From Lethocerus indicus (Eukaryota > Arthropoda > Insecta > Hemiptera > Belostomatidae): 64,000 nt of DNA. Position 1 is the stretch's first letter. Each line of letters opens with the position of its first letter. This document shows, in pieces, positions 45,618-57,938 of the stretch. A program made the position numbers and the translations under genes. The stretch covers positions 14,488,604 through 14,552,603 of the forward strand of contig JACDQD010000011.1 of the NCBI GenBank assembly GCA_019843655.1, in the 5' to 3' direction. Below the pieces are notes generated by a model. It worked only from the letters and a program-made list of their open reading frames with translations. It had not been told where the DNA came from and searched no databases.

Positions 45618-48600
45618 TCGTTTATGGGACGACTGAGAAAGCGTCGGGGAGCCGACGCTACGGCCCTGGCCCTTCCTCCCCCCGCTGTGGACAACAGCCG
45701 CTGACAAATTGTACCGAAATTTACAGTTCTCGTTACTTTTTATTCACCGTGTACAAGTCGCGCCAGCGCGCGTTAAATTTCGGAATGCCTACCGGAATGT
45801 CGTTCGGATTTTTATGGCCCTTCTCGGGCTCTGGGTACCGCCCAGAACCCGCCCACCGCACATCACATTTTATATAATTTAAATATCAATTGTAATATAA
45901 TTCCTCGAGTAATGCTTAAGATACTGAGAAAATTAATATCTAAATCGGAAATATTAAGAATGCCTATATCTCACGCATAAAATATAATTTAACGATAAAT
46001 TAATTATCGGAATTTTTTTTAAAACAAAAATTTTAAGTTAGATTTTGCGTTCTTCTCTCTCCGGGATATCAGGATAGCTATCTGTTTGTGTGAAATAAAA
46101 ACTGTTAATATTCACAATTACTGGAAAAAAAATATTGATGACCAAATATTACGCCCGTTATGGTAGTTCATAAATTAGTACTAAATAAATAGGGAATTGG
46201 CCGAAAAAATAAGCCACAAAAAGCACTACAAAATTCCGAATCAAATTATCACTTAATCTTCTCTATTCTTTATTCTATAGTTTTTGTTTTAATAATGTCG
46301 TAGAGAAGAATTATTTTTAAAGATATATAGAATTTACGGTAAAGATGTATAAATTATAGCATTAAGTAAAATGAATAGCATTTTTTTACGTGGCGATTTT
46401 TGTGGATTATTTATAGATATTTCTTTTGGTTCATTGACGCGTTCTAAACTCCCAATAAACAGGCGATGTTATATCTTTGGCCAGGTTTATTGCTGGTCAT
46501 ACAGTCAGGGGAATATTCATCCCACTGCACCTGCTATTCTTGAGAGGGGGAATGGGCTCACCTCCAACACCGTATCGTCGCCTCGGATAATATATTTCTG
46601 TTGTCGGATCCTCTTTCCGTTATAGAATTCTATCGTCCGTGCCGGCAATTGAAGTCTAGACTATTACTAAATTTAATTTCGCAGCCGGCCAACGGCGCGC
46701 CTCTATTATCCGTCCGTCCATCTCGCGTTCAGCCCGCCGGGTAATGAAGACGGGCGAGGAGGTAGCGAGTAATGAAATTTCACGGTTCCCGGTTTTCATT
46801 CGCCGATTATCACTTTCCGGTTTCGCTTCCGATTATAACCCGAGCGCTCGCGGCTATCGCAAAGTCGAAGTCGGGGCACATGCGATATGGACCGGGGCCG
46901 TTCACCCACCCCATTTTTTTCTCTTTTATCACAATACGGTAGTAGTTTTAATATTGATTTAATAACAGTTGCCGTGGTATAAAATACGGGGTGATTAACC
47001 CGTTCGTGTTTAACTTGGACCTATAAATACCTATTCGGCGGTCAAGAATGACAACTGACTGATATAAAGATTATTTATGTGTTGATAATATTCGACTAAA
47101 ACCGTTTAGAACGATCAAGTTTCCTTGAGTAGATGTATACCACAAATACCCATCACAAATCAAAAAGAAATTTGTATCAATAACATCATCTCCATAAAGT
47201 ATACCAGGGTCCCCCCTTAATGTGATATTAATTCCAATATGAACTGTGGTTTATACCTCTACATCACTAAAATAGTCGTAAATTTAAGAATTTTATTCTC
47301 CTGAGCCGCGAAAATTTATATATTTTTGTGATATCTCGATTATGTCGAATACCTGATATCTTTGTCAGGTTTAAAGTTATATCGACCCGTATCAGATTAT
47401 CAGTACTAGGAATTAATTTTTCTTCAGCACCTATGGTACGTGTTTCTAAGAATTCCACGAGGTTTTTGAAAACGACAACTCTGGCGATCTTCTGTCCCCA
47501 CCGCGGAGGTTGTGACAGGCGCGCTCGGGAGAAATTATATCAGCCCAGAGGTCGGATAACATTAAGACATTTCGAGCGTTTATGAACGGCTTTCCAATAT
47601 TAAATCTTCAAAATTCTCAGATTTTTCAACGCTTGCAAGAATGTAATTACCTCCATAGCGATCGTTGAATTATTCGGCAGGAATTTTAGTTGAATACTCC
47701 GCCCTATGTTGGTAAATATTTCTACTTATTCTGTATAATAAAGTTGCCCGGTCTTGGGCCGCCGAGAGGCCGCCTTAAGAGCCTTCCTGGCTAATTGCGA
47801 CTGCTAAAAAAGGTCCTGTGTCCTTGCGACCTTAGCTCTTTTTACACCGGCCGGCGGCATACGAAAGGGGGCGAGTTTCATTTCACGCAACATTAAGCCC
47901 CGTTTCGGAGGGGCGGTGGGGGTTGTTGGACGGCCACTATTAATTGGCTAGTATCGGGAAACAGAAAAACGAAAACAAAAATACAAAAAGAAGTAAGCGA
48001 AAACTGTTTAAATAATAAACAAAAAAAGGGGCGGCTGGGAGGGCAAAGTCTACCGGGGGGATATTAGCGCGGAGACGACGCGGTTAATAACGGTTATTAT
48101 AAGGCCGGCCACTGGTTATTCGTTTTACGTCTCAATTATCGGACATCTTGCGAAACGAATCCGAGTATCTGGTAGCCGCCTTTATAGCCTTTAGTTACAA
48201 TGTGAAGCGGGCAGGTTTTCTTACTTTTTATTCGGCCGTACTAACCGGAATAATATACGCTTGTAGATTTTTGAGCGCTACTTTCGATTTATATTTGTCC
48301 CCACGCTCATAAACTAGCACTGTTAAATTAGAGATGTCGTTTACTACTTAAGAACAATTTTAATAACCGTAACAATTCAGATCTGTTACGTGATTATAAA
48401 ATAACATAATATTCTGGTGTGAACAAATCGTGAACTTAAACTACCTTGGACGGTATTTAATTTGTTGTTAATTCGAACTGAAGTAGAATAAATTTAAAGA
48501 AATATCATAAATTCTTATTTCATAAAGTTAGAACATTTATATCACTTACAACAGAATTCAAGTATTTTTATTAATGGTAATGTCAATGGCAGCTAAGGCA

Positions 48601-51600
48601 TGTGTTAATATCAGTGGTCACTTAAGACGAAGTAACACCCATTTACATTACTCGGAGAAATATTTCATGAAAATATTAACCTATCAAGAGCAGTAGACTG
48701 TGGGGGCCGAAATGATTTAAGAAATATTTTTCATTCTCTCCAATTATCCTATCATTTTAGAAAATATTTTTTCCCGGGACATCCAAAAATGTTGTTGGCA
48801 GATCTCGAGCGGGGCGTCCGTTTGTCTGACGCCCGTCTGGGATTGATTGGAGGCCGCCGCTCCACTTAATGCGGGGGAGAGGAAGCTGGCGCCGTTTATT
48901 TTTCCTCAATTAACGCCAATTAATTAAGCAAAAGCGGAAGCCGGCCAATTTGACAATTTTCCACGGGAAGCCCATTTGAGATTTCACGCCGGCTCCCTTT
49001 GTTCCTGCCGAAACGACGCCTCTCGCTTCGTCAGTTTTTTGCCCGGCATAAACGCTAAACCCCCAAATTTCTCGGTCGTCCAAAAACTCCGTATTCACGC
49101 TGTTTTTAGCTTGGAGCAACAGCGTTCGTAATCGTTTTTTAGGTCCGTACCATTGTTTCAAGAAAGAATCTTTTCCAAGGTTAGGCATCAACGTTTTAGA
49201 TGAATTGTACTCTAAAAATCCCACCAATAAGCTGCCGGATCTTAATTGTCTTTTAATTGCAAGTATAAATCGATTGCAAAATCGTTACAAAAGTATAAAT
49301 TTGTTTGATTAAAGGATCGCATGGTAACGAGTAACGTCCGTAGGTAAGATAAGAAACGGCATTATTCCAGTACGAAGAGGAGACTCACAATGGAACTCGC
49401 AAACAAGTCGTTAAACTTGAAAAAACTACGACATGTTTCAACGTGAGGTTAGCACTGTTTTATTCCAGGGGAATGCGCAGAGAAACTTTACTATTAATAA
49501 TTCATAATAAATAAATAAAATGTATTGTAATGGAAACCGAATTTTTAAGGTATCGCAATTTGTTAGTTTCCATTCGGGTCTTAAATAATGCGAAGTTGGT
49601 AATATATCTGATATAAACCTCATGTTTTAGTATTTTTTCACGTCCACTCCAGAATAGGCTAGAGATATTGAAATGTCGAGGACCGCTCTTGAAAAGTACA
49701 GCAATTGCTAACCTGACTTTAAGGACTTTCCCCGCGGTCGGGGTCATGAACTCCCCCCCCGAAAGACGCTGTAGACGCCCCTCGGTTGTCTTTTTGAGGT
49801 AAATATTTTCATAATGCGAGTATAAACGGGAGGTGGTGGCTGAGGAAGGCGGTTGCCGGTGGGCGATGGGGCCGGCGGGAATACCTAATGAAGAGCAGCA
49901 CCAAACGACGTCGGGCCCGGTCTCCTCCTTCTAGGGCCTCTTCTACGTGCCCTGGGTAGACAACGCTTGGACGGGCCAACGGCAATTTGTATCAGTTCAC
50001 GAAAGCCCGTACCTGATTTATCTGCCGTATTAAATCTGTCCCTTCCCCCCGCCTCCCTCTCTACGGGCAGACCTTTTCCTTAACGACTGGAAATGCGTTT
50101 ATAGAGAAATTTTCTCGGAGATCCGACTATTTGGATGGCGGAAAATATTAAGCCCTCCCCTCCACCCATCCACCCGACGAACGCCGCTTACAAAAGCAGA
50201 TTTATTTGAACCGGACGGAATTGAAACTTTCCGTCTGAACTCACCCTTCGGGGTCCTGCACGTATACGCCTTGCATTAATAAACTTGTATGAGTTTCGGA
50301 TGTTGGCGAGTGCCAAACTGATTTGCACGAGGTCTGTTACTAGCGTACGCCCGGTGTATTTTTACATCCCATTTAATGCACATAAATGCGTGAATTTACG
50401 TATCTCTTACAAGGATACTAATTTTTTCCTGCCGTCAGTACGCAACACGAACGCCTACAAATTCGTTCGGATTTTTTATTTTAATAAATAAAAAAATAAA
50501 TCAAAACGCCAACCAGGCGAAGGGATGAACTGAAAAAGGTACGCATTACAAAAAATCATAGATTTTATGAACATAACAAATGTTATTCCAACTGAAGAAT
50601 CCTATTTAGTAATGCTATCGAAAATGATCACAATATATTGTGCCCCTATTAACATATTGTGCCAATGGGACAACGATATTTGCAATGTATCTAGAATACT
50701 CTAATATTTGCCACTAATTAGATCCCATTTATCGGGAAAACGATAGCAATCTGTTGAAAAATGTGGAAAAATTCGAAGCGCTCTACCCAGTTTTGATATT
50801 TCCCTTTTCCCAGCAAAAATTCCAGATTTAATCGAAACACGGCCTTGAACTTCGCGCGAGCCATAATTTGCGCTGTTGTATTGGACGTGGTCTAGAGCAA
50901 AGCGTTGCTTACAGTATCGCCGGTTTAAAATAAACCGGGATGAACGGGTATAGCCTTGGATTTCAAACTGAGCGAGGAGCCCACTACGACCGGGACCCGT
51001 CTCATGCGGTCCTATTAGCGTCAGACTGCAATTTTTGCTTTACCGCGAGCGCGGGAGATGAAATTTATCGAGGACCGGGGCAATCGGAGCTGAGCTTGTT
51101 GTCTTGACCATCTTTATTGAAGGCATCGGCAAACTACGTATAGTCAGACGCAGCAATATAAAAAGGGGGATCTTTCCCCCGAGAATAAGATAACAATTTT
51201 AAATTTGCCTTTTTCAAAAGAATACTTTAGTCCCTCTCTCCTACCTCTCAGGATACAAATAACAACTGCTTCCACATTTCATTCCACACATCCCCTACCT
51301 CCTTTATAAAATCGAAATATTTCTCCGAAATCACTTTTTTGGCGTTCTTCATATTCTGACCGTTGTTAATAACTTCAATGACGAATGTTTTCTGCGTCTA
51401 CAACATAAATTCCGAAATGACCCCACCCTACTTCGGAACCTGTTTTATTTCCACCACTTCAAGAATATTTGATATTCCAGTTGTACGATTTAATTTACGG
51501 TCGGGTACGCTAAAATTATTTCTTGGAACGGAGCCATTGCGCTATACAATAAACGTCATATAAATGCTGAAACAATTTCGTTACAACTTTTTCGCCTACA

Positions 51601-53455
51601 TAAATTTCGATAGGCCATAGAGTAACGCGGCCCCCTCTTGACAATTGAAGGGAAACGACAAATTAACATAAAAGCCGCAGGTGTACCATTCCCGATTTTC
51701 AACGGCGAGTTGAAATTTTACGCACGCGTCTTTTCACGGATTCAAATTTGTCCGACAGGCTAATTTTCTCGGGAAATTAAAATTACAAGAGGGTGACCGG
51801 CGTAGGGGAGGGAGGGGGGAAGAAAAGGAACAAAATTTCTTTCAGTTCATTCGAAACACAATTCACCGGAGCGACTGAGACCAATCGGGCTGACGATAAT
51901 GTGGTCTTATAAATATCATCTTCTTCGTTTATAGTTTAATTATTCCGTTTTAAATTCTACAGCGTGTTCGACTGAAATTGAGTGTATTGGACAAGACGGT
52001 AATTAATGTGAATTATGTGCATAAATTCGGCCCGCGGGTCTTTCTTTCGCCGTGCTGTGTTGTAAGTGACGCGTGGGCGTATCTCTATCTCTCTCTGCCG
52101 GCTTTTTACGCCCCGTATCTCCTGCGAACCGATTTCCGCTACTGACCACCTCAAACCATTTTATTCTGGTAGTTTCATTTTCTCGTTACATTTTACGCCT
52201 CCCACTTTTTTCTCCCTCTCTCTCACTCTTCCCGAAGTGGAACTGCAAAACACCGTGCCAGAGGTTCGAAAGAGGGCACTCAGAAAACGCTTCAGCTGTC
52301 CAAACTTGTAAATTATAATTTCACCTGTTCGAAGCCCAGTTTCCAGTTTAAGTTAATTATTGGGAAAGGGTTGGATGAGTGGATTTAGCATACAACAGTA
52401 CAGCGAGAATTCAGTGCACACGCACTAAAAATAATTCGGTTTGTCGCGAGGACAACTTTGCCGAACAAATGACAAATATTTTCGATTTCCAGGTCTCCGT
52501 ATCCGCAAAATCGGTCCGAAGTATCGTATCTCATCAAGTTAAGCGTCCCGCGGAAACCGACGGTTTAGGATCGAGCGAATTCCAACGCATCAAAGGGGCT
52601 CAACCTCAGCACTGAGGAGAGATCGGGACACTCCGATTATGCAATTTCCTGATCTCCCGTTGCTAGAAAGTTGACCCGTTCCCGGGGCCGATTGCACAAC
52701 TGTTCATTAAACTAATTAGTCGTCCGATCTGCGCGAATACCTGGGCGTACCGCCGTGTTCCCGGTCATTATTCTTAAACGCCTTCCGAAAACGGGCAAAT
52801 AGTGCAGGAAACTCCGAGAGTTACGGCCGATTCGGCAATAACAATTTCGTTCGATGCCATGATTTTGAAATATCAAATTATTCATCCCCGACCCAATAAA
52901 TCGGAACCGGAGGACTGGTTCATTTGTCGAGAGAAGCGCGGGTCTGGAGCGAGGGAATGCGGGATTGGCCTCGAGTGTCCTCTAATTGTCGGTCGACCTT
53001 CGGGCGGGCGGGATCCCGCGGGATAATCCGTCACACACCCACAACGGCCACCACAACTCTCACTCCTACAGCCCGCACATGCTTTCAGCCTCCTTCGAAT
53101 TATTCTATATCTTCCAAACTATACAGCCTCATAATTCCTTGGCCAAACGTATCGAATAGAAGCTCCAACGACATGAACTGAATTGGGCTACGTGATATTA
53201 ACTTTAATCTCTATTAAAGAGCTGCCCCAAATATTTATTTTATGTATAGGTACAGAGGTATACAGTATAAGTTTTGATTAGTCCGTTAACGACGCAAACC
53301 TTTCGAGATTTAAGACAGCGCCTTGAGCCCAAAGCCTAATGGCTGTTTCTACTGTTCAAAATTATTATTGAAATTATGAAAGCTGTCGTGACCAAAAATA
53401 GAGCTTTTCTTTTAACATTTTAAAAATAATACCTTCAATAATTCAGGAATTACAT
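45618..53455. other. non-coding stretch
   Basis: GC-rich islands at about 45.6-45.85, 46.65-46.92, 47.75-48.1, 48.8-49.1, 49.75-50.2 and 51.7-52.3 kb alternate with AT-rich DNA. A 105-codon frame at 48910-49227 (minus) has a plausible composition but no splice sites or domain that I can recognise. A C8 run is at 49753-49760. No gene called. Confidence 0.45.
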
Positions 53456-53657
53456 CGTAGATTTCGTGTGTTTCTGTCTCATCTCGCTGGTTTGGTTTCG
53501 GCTGCTCGCCATCTTTAGTAGCGGTACAAGTCAATTTTCGCCCTTTGGATACGTTTTGGGCGTCCTCGCCTGCACTGTCACTGTCACTTGTACTGTCCGT
53601 GAGACAGAAACACACGAAATCTGCGGTATTCCAACCCGTCGAAGAGCACAAAACAGG
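53456..53657 (+). mobile_element. family A copy (A4), interior inverted relative to tail
   Basis: Outer terminal repeats 53456-53480 and 53601-53625 are 25 nt and match at 24 of 25 positions as reverse complements (GAAACACACGAAATCTACG core). The tail ATTCCAACCCGTCG to GCACAAAACAGG follows the right repeat, as in A1 and A3. The interior (GGCTGCTCGCCAT, CCCTTTGGATACG, CCTGCACTGTCACTGTCA) runs in the opposite direction to A1's interior. Relative to a fixed tail, the segment between the terminal repeats has been flipped. The outer repeats are better kept than in the other partial copies. Confidence 0.7.
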
Positions 53658-55065
53658 AATTACACATTGCAGTATCTGTAGGTACGTTTTGAGTGAGGTT
53701 TCAATTATTCCCATCGGTTATTAAGTTCGATTAATCCAGTTTTGAATTTTCAGGTATATCTCAAAGATCTATAAACCGACCTAATCAAAGGATTCCTGTA
53801 TATCCTGTAATTCGATAAATTCTAAACTGGTGAAGAATATAGGGACTGAAATAGAGACACGAGGATCAACAAATTGTAGCGCTCAAAATGATTTACTCTT
53901 AGGAGGGTAATATATCTAGTTTAACCGGTTGATTTGTAGCGGGCGGATTCCCGGTATAATATTTGTAGATGGGGACGATTTCCGATCGTAGATAGGATTG
54001 CGGGGCCGATCATTAACTGCAATGGGGGCCCGGATGAAAATATAAAAAAGGGCCGGCGTTTAACTTAATACAACGAATTAATTCAGTCGAGATAAGCGAT
54101 AGCCTCCTCTTGCCGGGAGAATGTCTTCATTTGGTGGCTGTAGCAAATACTCCCGGAGTGGGGCGTTATCAGATCTTGGCGCCGACGGAAGACGGACGCT
54201 CGGTCATCGACGGCCTTGATCCAATTAGAGCGGGGCCCCGCTCATTTCCATTCTTCTCCCCCACTAAACGCTTCTAAAGCCGACTTCGGCGATAACGTCG
54301 CCCCTCGGTATAATTTATTTCCATTTATTAAAATGAAGGCCGCGGGCCGCACTTTATTCGCCGGGTATTCTTCGGACCGGTCCCACTCCGAGAAACGAAA
54401 CGGGGTCGCGGGCCATTGAACAACAGAAATCGTTCTTTTTTATTTCAGTCACGACTACAATTTTTAAAATTACACTTAGTGACAGCCCGATCCGATAACA
54501 AAAATGACGGACAACCCGCCCAATGATGGTACTCCAGCCCCAGCCCTCGCTAGATAACTTCAAGAAGGCGACCGGAAGAGACCTGTCGTATCAAGTTCCA
54601 CGGTATAGATTGCAACGATTGAATTCCTGGAGAAATTTTCGTAGGCACGTGCTGACACAAGATTGGTTTTCAACGCGTTCCCGTACCGTCTAATATTATC
54701 CGTAGTGGGGGAGTACGCCGAGTGCGTTCTACATAAAATATGACCGAGATAACATTTCTCTCGGACCTCGATACACGATCGGAAATCCTCGCCGGGATTT
54801 TGCATTCGGATGCTAATGCGAGAGTTTGTTTTCGGGCGCGTTTTTCCTTTCGCCGTTTTTTCTTTTTCCGCCTCCCCGTTCGGCGTCGGAACAAAAAAAA
54901 ATAGAGAGGGGGAATCGCGCGCCTCGGGAGAGGATTTTTCCTCTGCCATCAGCGAGCCGGGCGGTGGAAGGCAGCAACAATCTTCGAGCCATGAATAATC
55001 CACGGGATTCATGAGTGCGGCGGAAAGGGTTTTTTCGGGAGAGGGTCTAAGGTTTCACTTTTTAC
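53658..55065. other. non-coding stretch
   Basis: A GC-rich island is at about 53.95-54.4 kb and another at 54.7-55.0 kb. A 150-codon frame on the minus strand (54560-55012) has no recognisable domain. A strong pyrimidine tract and CAG at about 54435-54449 (+) lack a nearby donor. Confidence 0.45.
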
Positions 55066-55211
55066 CTTGAGGGCGGACAATACATCATCCGCGCCTGTCT
55101 TCTCCCCCTCATCAAAAACCCAATCGAAAACCATACCGGGAAACATCGGACTGAGATCCGAGAAGAAATGACTCTTCTCTCGGAATGTAAATAAAGTACC
55201 TTCAATGTTCA
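55066..55211 (-). CDS. weak candidate 146-nt exon, unknown product
   Basis: On the minus strand ATATTCAG| precedes two bases and 48 open codons, ending CTCAAG|GTAAAA. A second, better acceptor inside it (CTCGGATCTCAG) would give an exon of about 27 codons. The peptide includes MFPGMVFDWVFDEGEKTG and ends ADDVLSALK. Eighteen of 48 codons start with G. The exit phase (0) would fit the entry phase of 44083-44181. The first acceptor is weak and no family is recognised. Confidence 0.13.
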
Positions 55212-55259
55212 CTGAATATTACATTACAACGACTACGTAGGACCCACGCTTACGATCGC

Positions 55260-55272
55260 GGGGGGGGGGGGG
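55260..55272. repeat. poly-G run (13)
   Basis: Thirteen consecutive G. Confidence 0.95.
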
Positions 55273-57405
55273 CACCGCAATAAGTCTGACACGGGAGGTT
55301 TAATTAAAATTTTGATAATACAATTAGTGAATGCGGTTTATCATACAGACAAAAATTTAAGAGAAAATTCAAACGAATAAAAAGTAGAGTTCAGAATCAT
55401 TGAAAGTAATCAAGTCTGGAACGTTCCAGCACGTGGTATAACACTTGGCCACCTAACAAAAACCACACAACAAACAATGCACACCCCCGTGGTCAGCGAG
55501 CGGTTAGAAGCCACGAAGTAATGCCAATGGTTACAGAAACTCCCTCAATAGCGAGTATATTTCTTTAGTTTAATGTTGGTCATTAACGTTTGTCTGGAAT
55601 TGATCAATCAGTTCAATAGATATTAAAGTAACAAAATTTCCAAACTCTACAGTCTTTACACATAAACGACCGTTATTTCCCTTACGGTTTTTAATTTATA
55701 ATTCAGCGCTCGACACAGGATTATAGTCCTATCGTCAAACCCGAATTCGATACTTTCACTATCAACGCAATAAAATATTTTCATGGAAGCGGTTCGCGTT
55801 GAACCGGGTTCGTGTCCGGCTAGAAAATCCAGGTTATTGTTTTTCAGAGCTTTTAAATGTACAAATATCGAGTTGGCATCGGCAGTTAAAAAGCGAGCGG
55901 GACAGGGTCGAGGGTTGAGTGAACTTCAATGCAGTCTGTTCCAGACACGCAATTTCTGACAAATGAATTAAATTCACCGTTGCCGTATTCGATTACGCCC
56001 CCTGTGTATGAATATTAATGCGTTTTGGAAAGTTGCAGGACGTCCTTTTATGTCCCGACGCCACCGGGTCAGTTTATACTTTCGCGTCATTTCGCCTCGA
56101 ACCGATTTTCGTGAAACTCTATACTCGGGGACAATACATAGGTTACTGTGAAACTGAGCTTTCGTTGTGACGAAACGGTTTATATAGAAAAATCCGTCAA
56201 GAGTGAAACGTTTTCTGATTCAGACTTAAAAAAGATACGGGAGAAAGCATGTTTCATTGCGGGTGGTCTAAACTCACTGTCACACAAGACAAAAATGTTT
56301 TATTTTCATTGACAGTGGATTTTTTTTACACGTAAAATTGGTATAAACAGTCTCCTAAATTTTGAAATAATAATGTGTTGTGTGGAAAAATATCTCTTCG
56401 TGTAATTATCAACAATTAAAAAAAATACCGCATAAAGTGTTATAAAACAAATATAACTTATAATCGATTGCTAAGTCTTTGAATTTATTTTTTGATGGAC
56501 TTTTTCTCGAGAGCACTCGACGAGGAACCGAGCGGGGAACGAATAGAGCGCCATTCATTTTAACGACAATTCTCTACTCTTAACCAAATGAGGAGGACAT
56601 TAGCCTCTTGGGGCGGCTAAAGTTAATTGAGGACAAAATGAAAATCGAAATTGTTCGAAGGGTTCCAATGGGTCCGGTTCTGGTTTTCCTCGGTCGGGGA
56701 TGAGGCGGGAACAAAATCCGAAACAGTTTCATTAAAATAAAATAACAAGGGAGGGCGGTAAGAGAGAGAAAAAAGCTGTGTTCGGGGATGGCAGAGGAAG
56801 GGACTGGAGAACAACAAGTCCCCAATTCGAAGCGACCGCACATAAATTGGGCCGGGATGTGAGCGCGTACTTCTGCCCAGAGACGAACCCCAAAAGCGCC
56901 CCGCGTTTCGGAGCGACAGGTTTTTGTCCCCCGGGTCTTTATTTCGGGGCGGAGACCCGTGTGCGCTTTCGACGAATTCGAACCCGACCGTATAATGGTT
57001 TTAAACCCTGTATAAAGTGTAACGATATTCATAAATATAGCCCCCCCCCCGCCCGCCGAGGCGCGGAGGTGGCCACGAACCTAGCCGCGGGACCGATAAA
57101 ACTGATTTACGGCCCGTATAAAACATAACTGTACGAGAGACATCATAATGAATACAAATTCGGTCGTCCCAGTTACCCGGGCTATCAATATTATATAATG
57201 AGATCAACTCCTAGACGTAGAATGCGCGCATTTACATACACTCCAGACGCACATAATTGATTGTTTCACCGCGTATTACTTTGGGCTGTGTACTGACTGA
57301 ATAAAAACAGTTTTGAAACTCGCGGCGGTTTAGAAATTTATTAGTCGCATAAATCACACGGACTCGTATAGGGAAAGTGCATACAAAGAATTCCGATAAT
57401 CTTGA

Positions 57406-57450
57406 TTTGGTTTTACGCTAGACCGATTTCAACTTCTTGCCATCTTCACT
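57406..57450 (-). repeat. family A fragment (A6)
   Basis: TTTGGTTTTACGCTAGACCG, then ATTTCAACTTCTTGCCATCT, resembles the arm and inner segment of A1 and A4 (TTTCGCTAGACCGGTTTCGG, CTCGCCATCT). It is short and diverged. Confidence 0.45.
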
Positions 57451-57923
57451 ACTGTTCCGTCAGTAGACTGGTGAGCCACTTACGGATTGTTGCCAGTTGT
57501 ATTACTATGGAGACCTTGGGTATCCAAAACCGACTTGGCTTTAGGCTGTTTTTGGCTATCAGTATTTGACGTTTTGATTCCACAACCCTACTACCTATGA
57601 AGCAGCCGGTTTTTTTTTCGGAGCGCTTTCAACAAAATTCAAGAACGAAAAAATGATTCTTCACTAATAACAATCCGCAAAATAAAGGAAAAAACGGAAC
57701 GAGTTTCCATTTCGGCCCAACCGCATATAAATTTATTCCGAGTGTTGTTTGTCGGTTAATGTGTGGAGTACTCACAAGGACAGTCCTTGGTACTGGCTGT
57801 ATTTGTCACCCCGTGATCTTTCTTTCTGAGCGCGTGTAGCCCTCTCCGTTAGGCTCACTTTGGTGTACCCAATCCGTGTGGAATGGGCATAATTAATAGC
57901 CCCGGCCAGAGACCTCAGGTCCT

Positions 57924-57938
57924 CGTCGTCGTCGTCGC
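57924..57938. repeat. (CGT)n trinucleotide repeat
   Basis: Five consecutive CGT units. Confidence 0.85.

Noticed and set aside
46568..46660. Minus-strand frame ending GGAG|GTGAGC
   Set aside because: The donor is fair, but no acceptor with a pyrimidine tract lies at the 5' side and the open frame is short.
48910..49227. 105-codon frame on the minus strand with a protein-like composition
   Set aside because: No domain was recognised and no convincing acceptor or donor bounds it. Similar lengths occur by chance elsewhere in this window.
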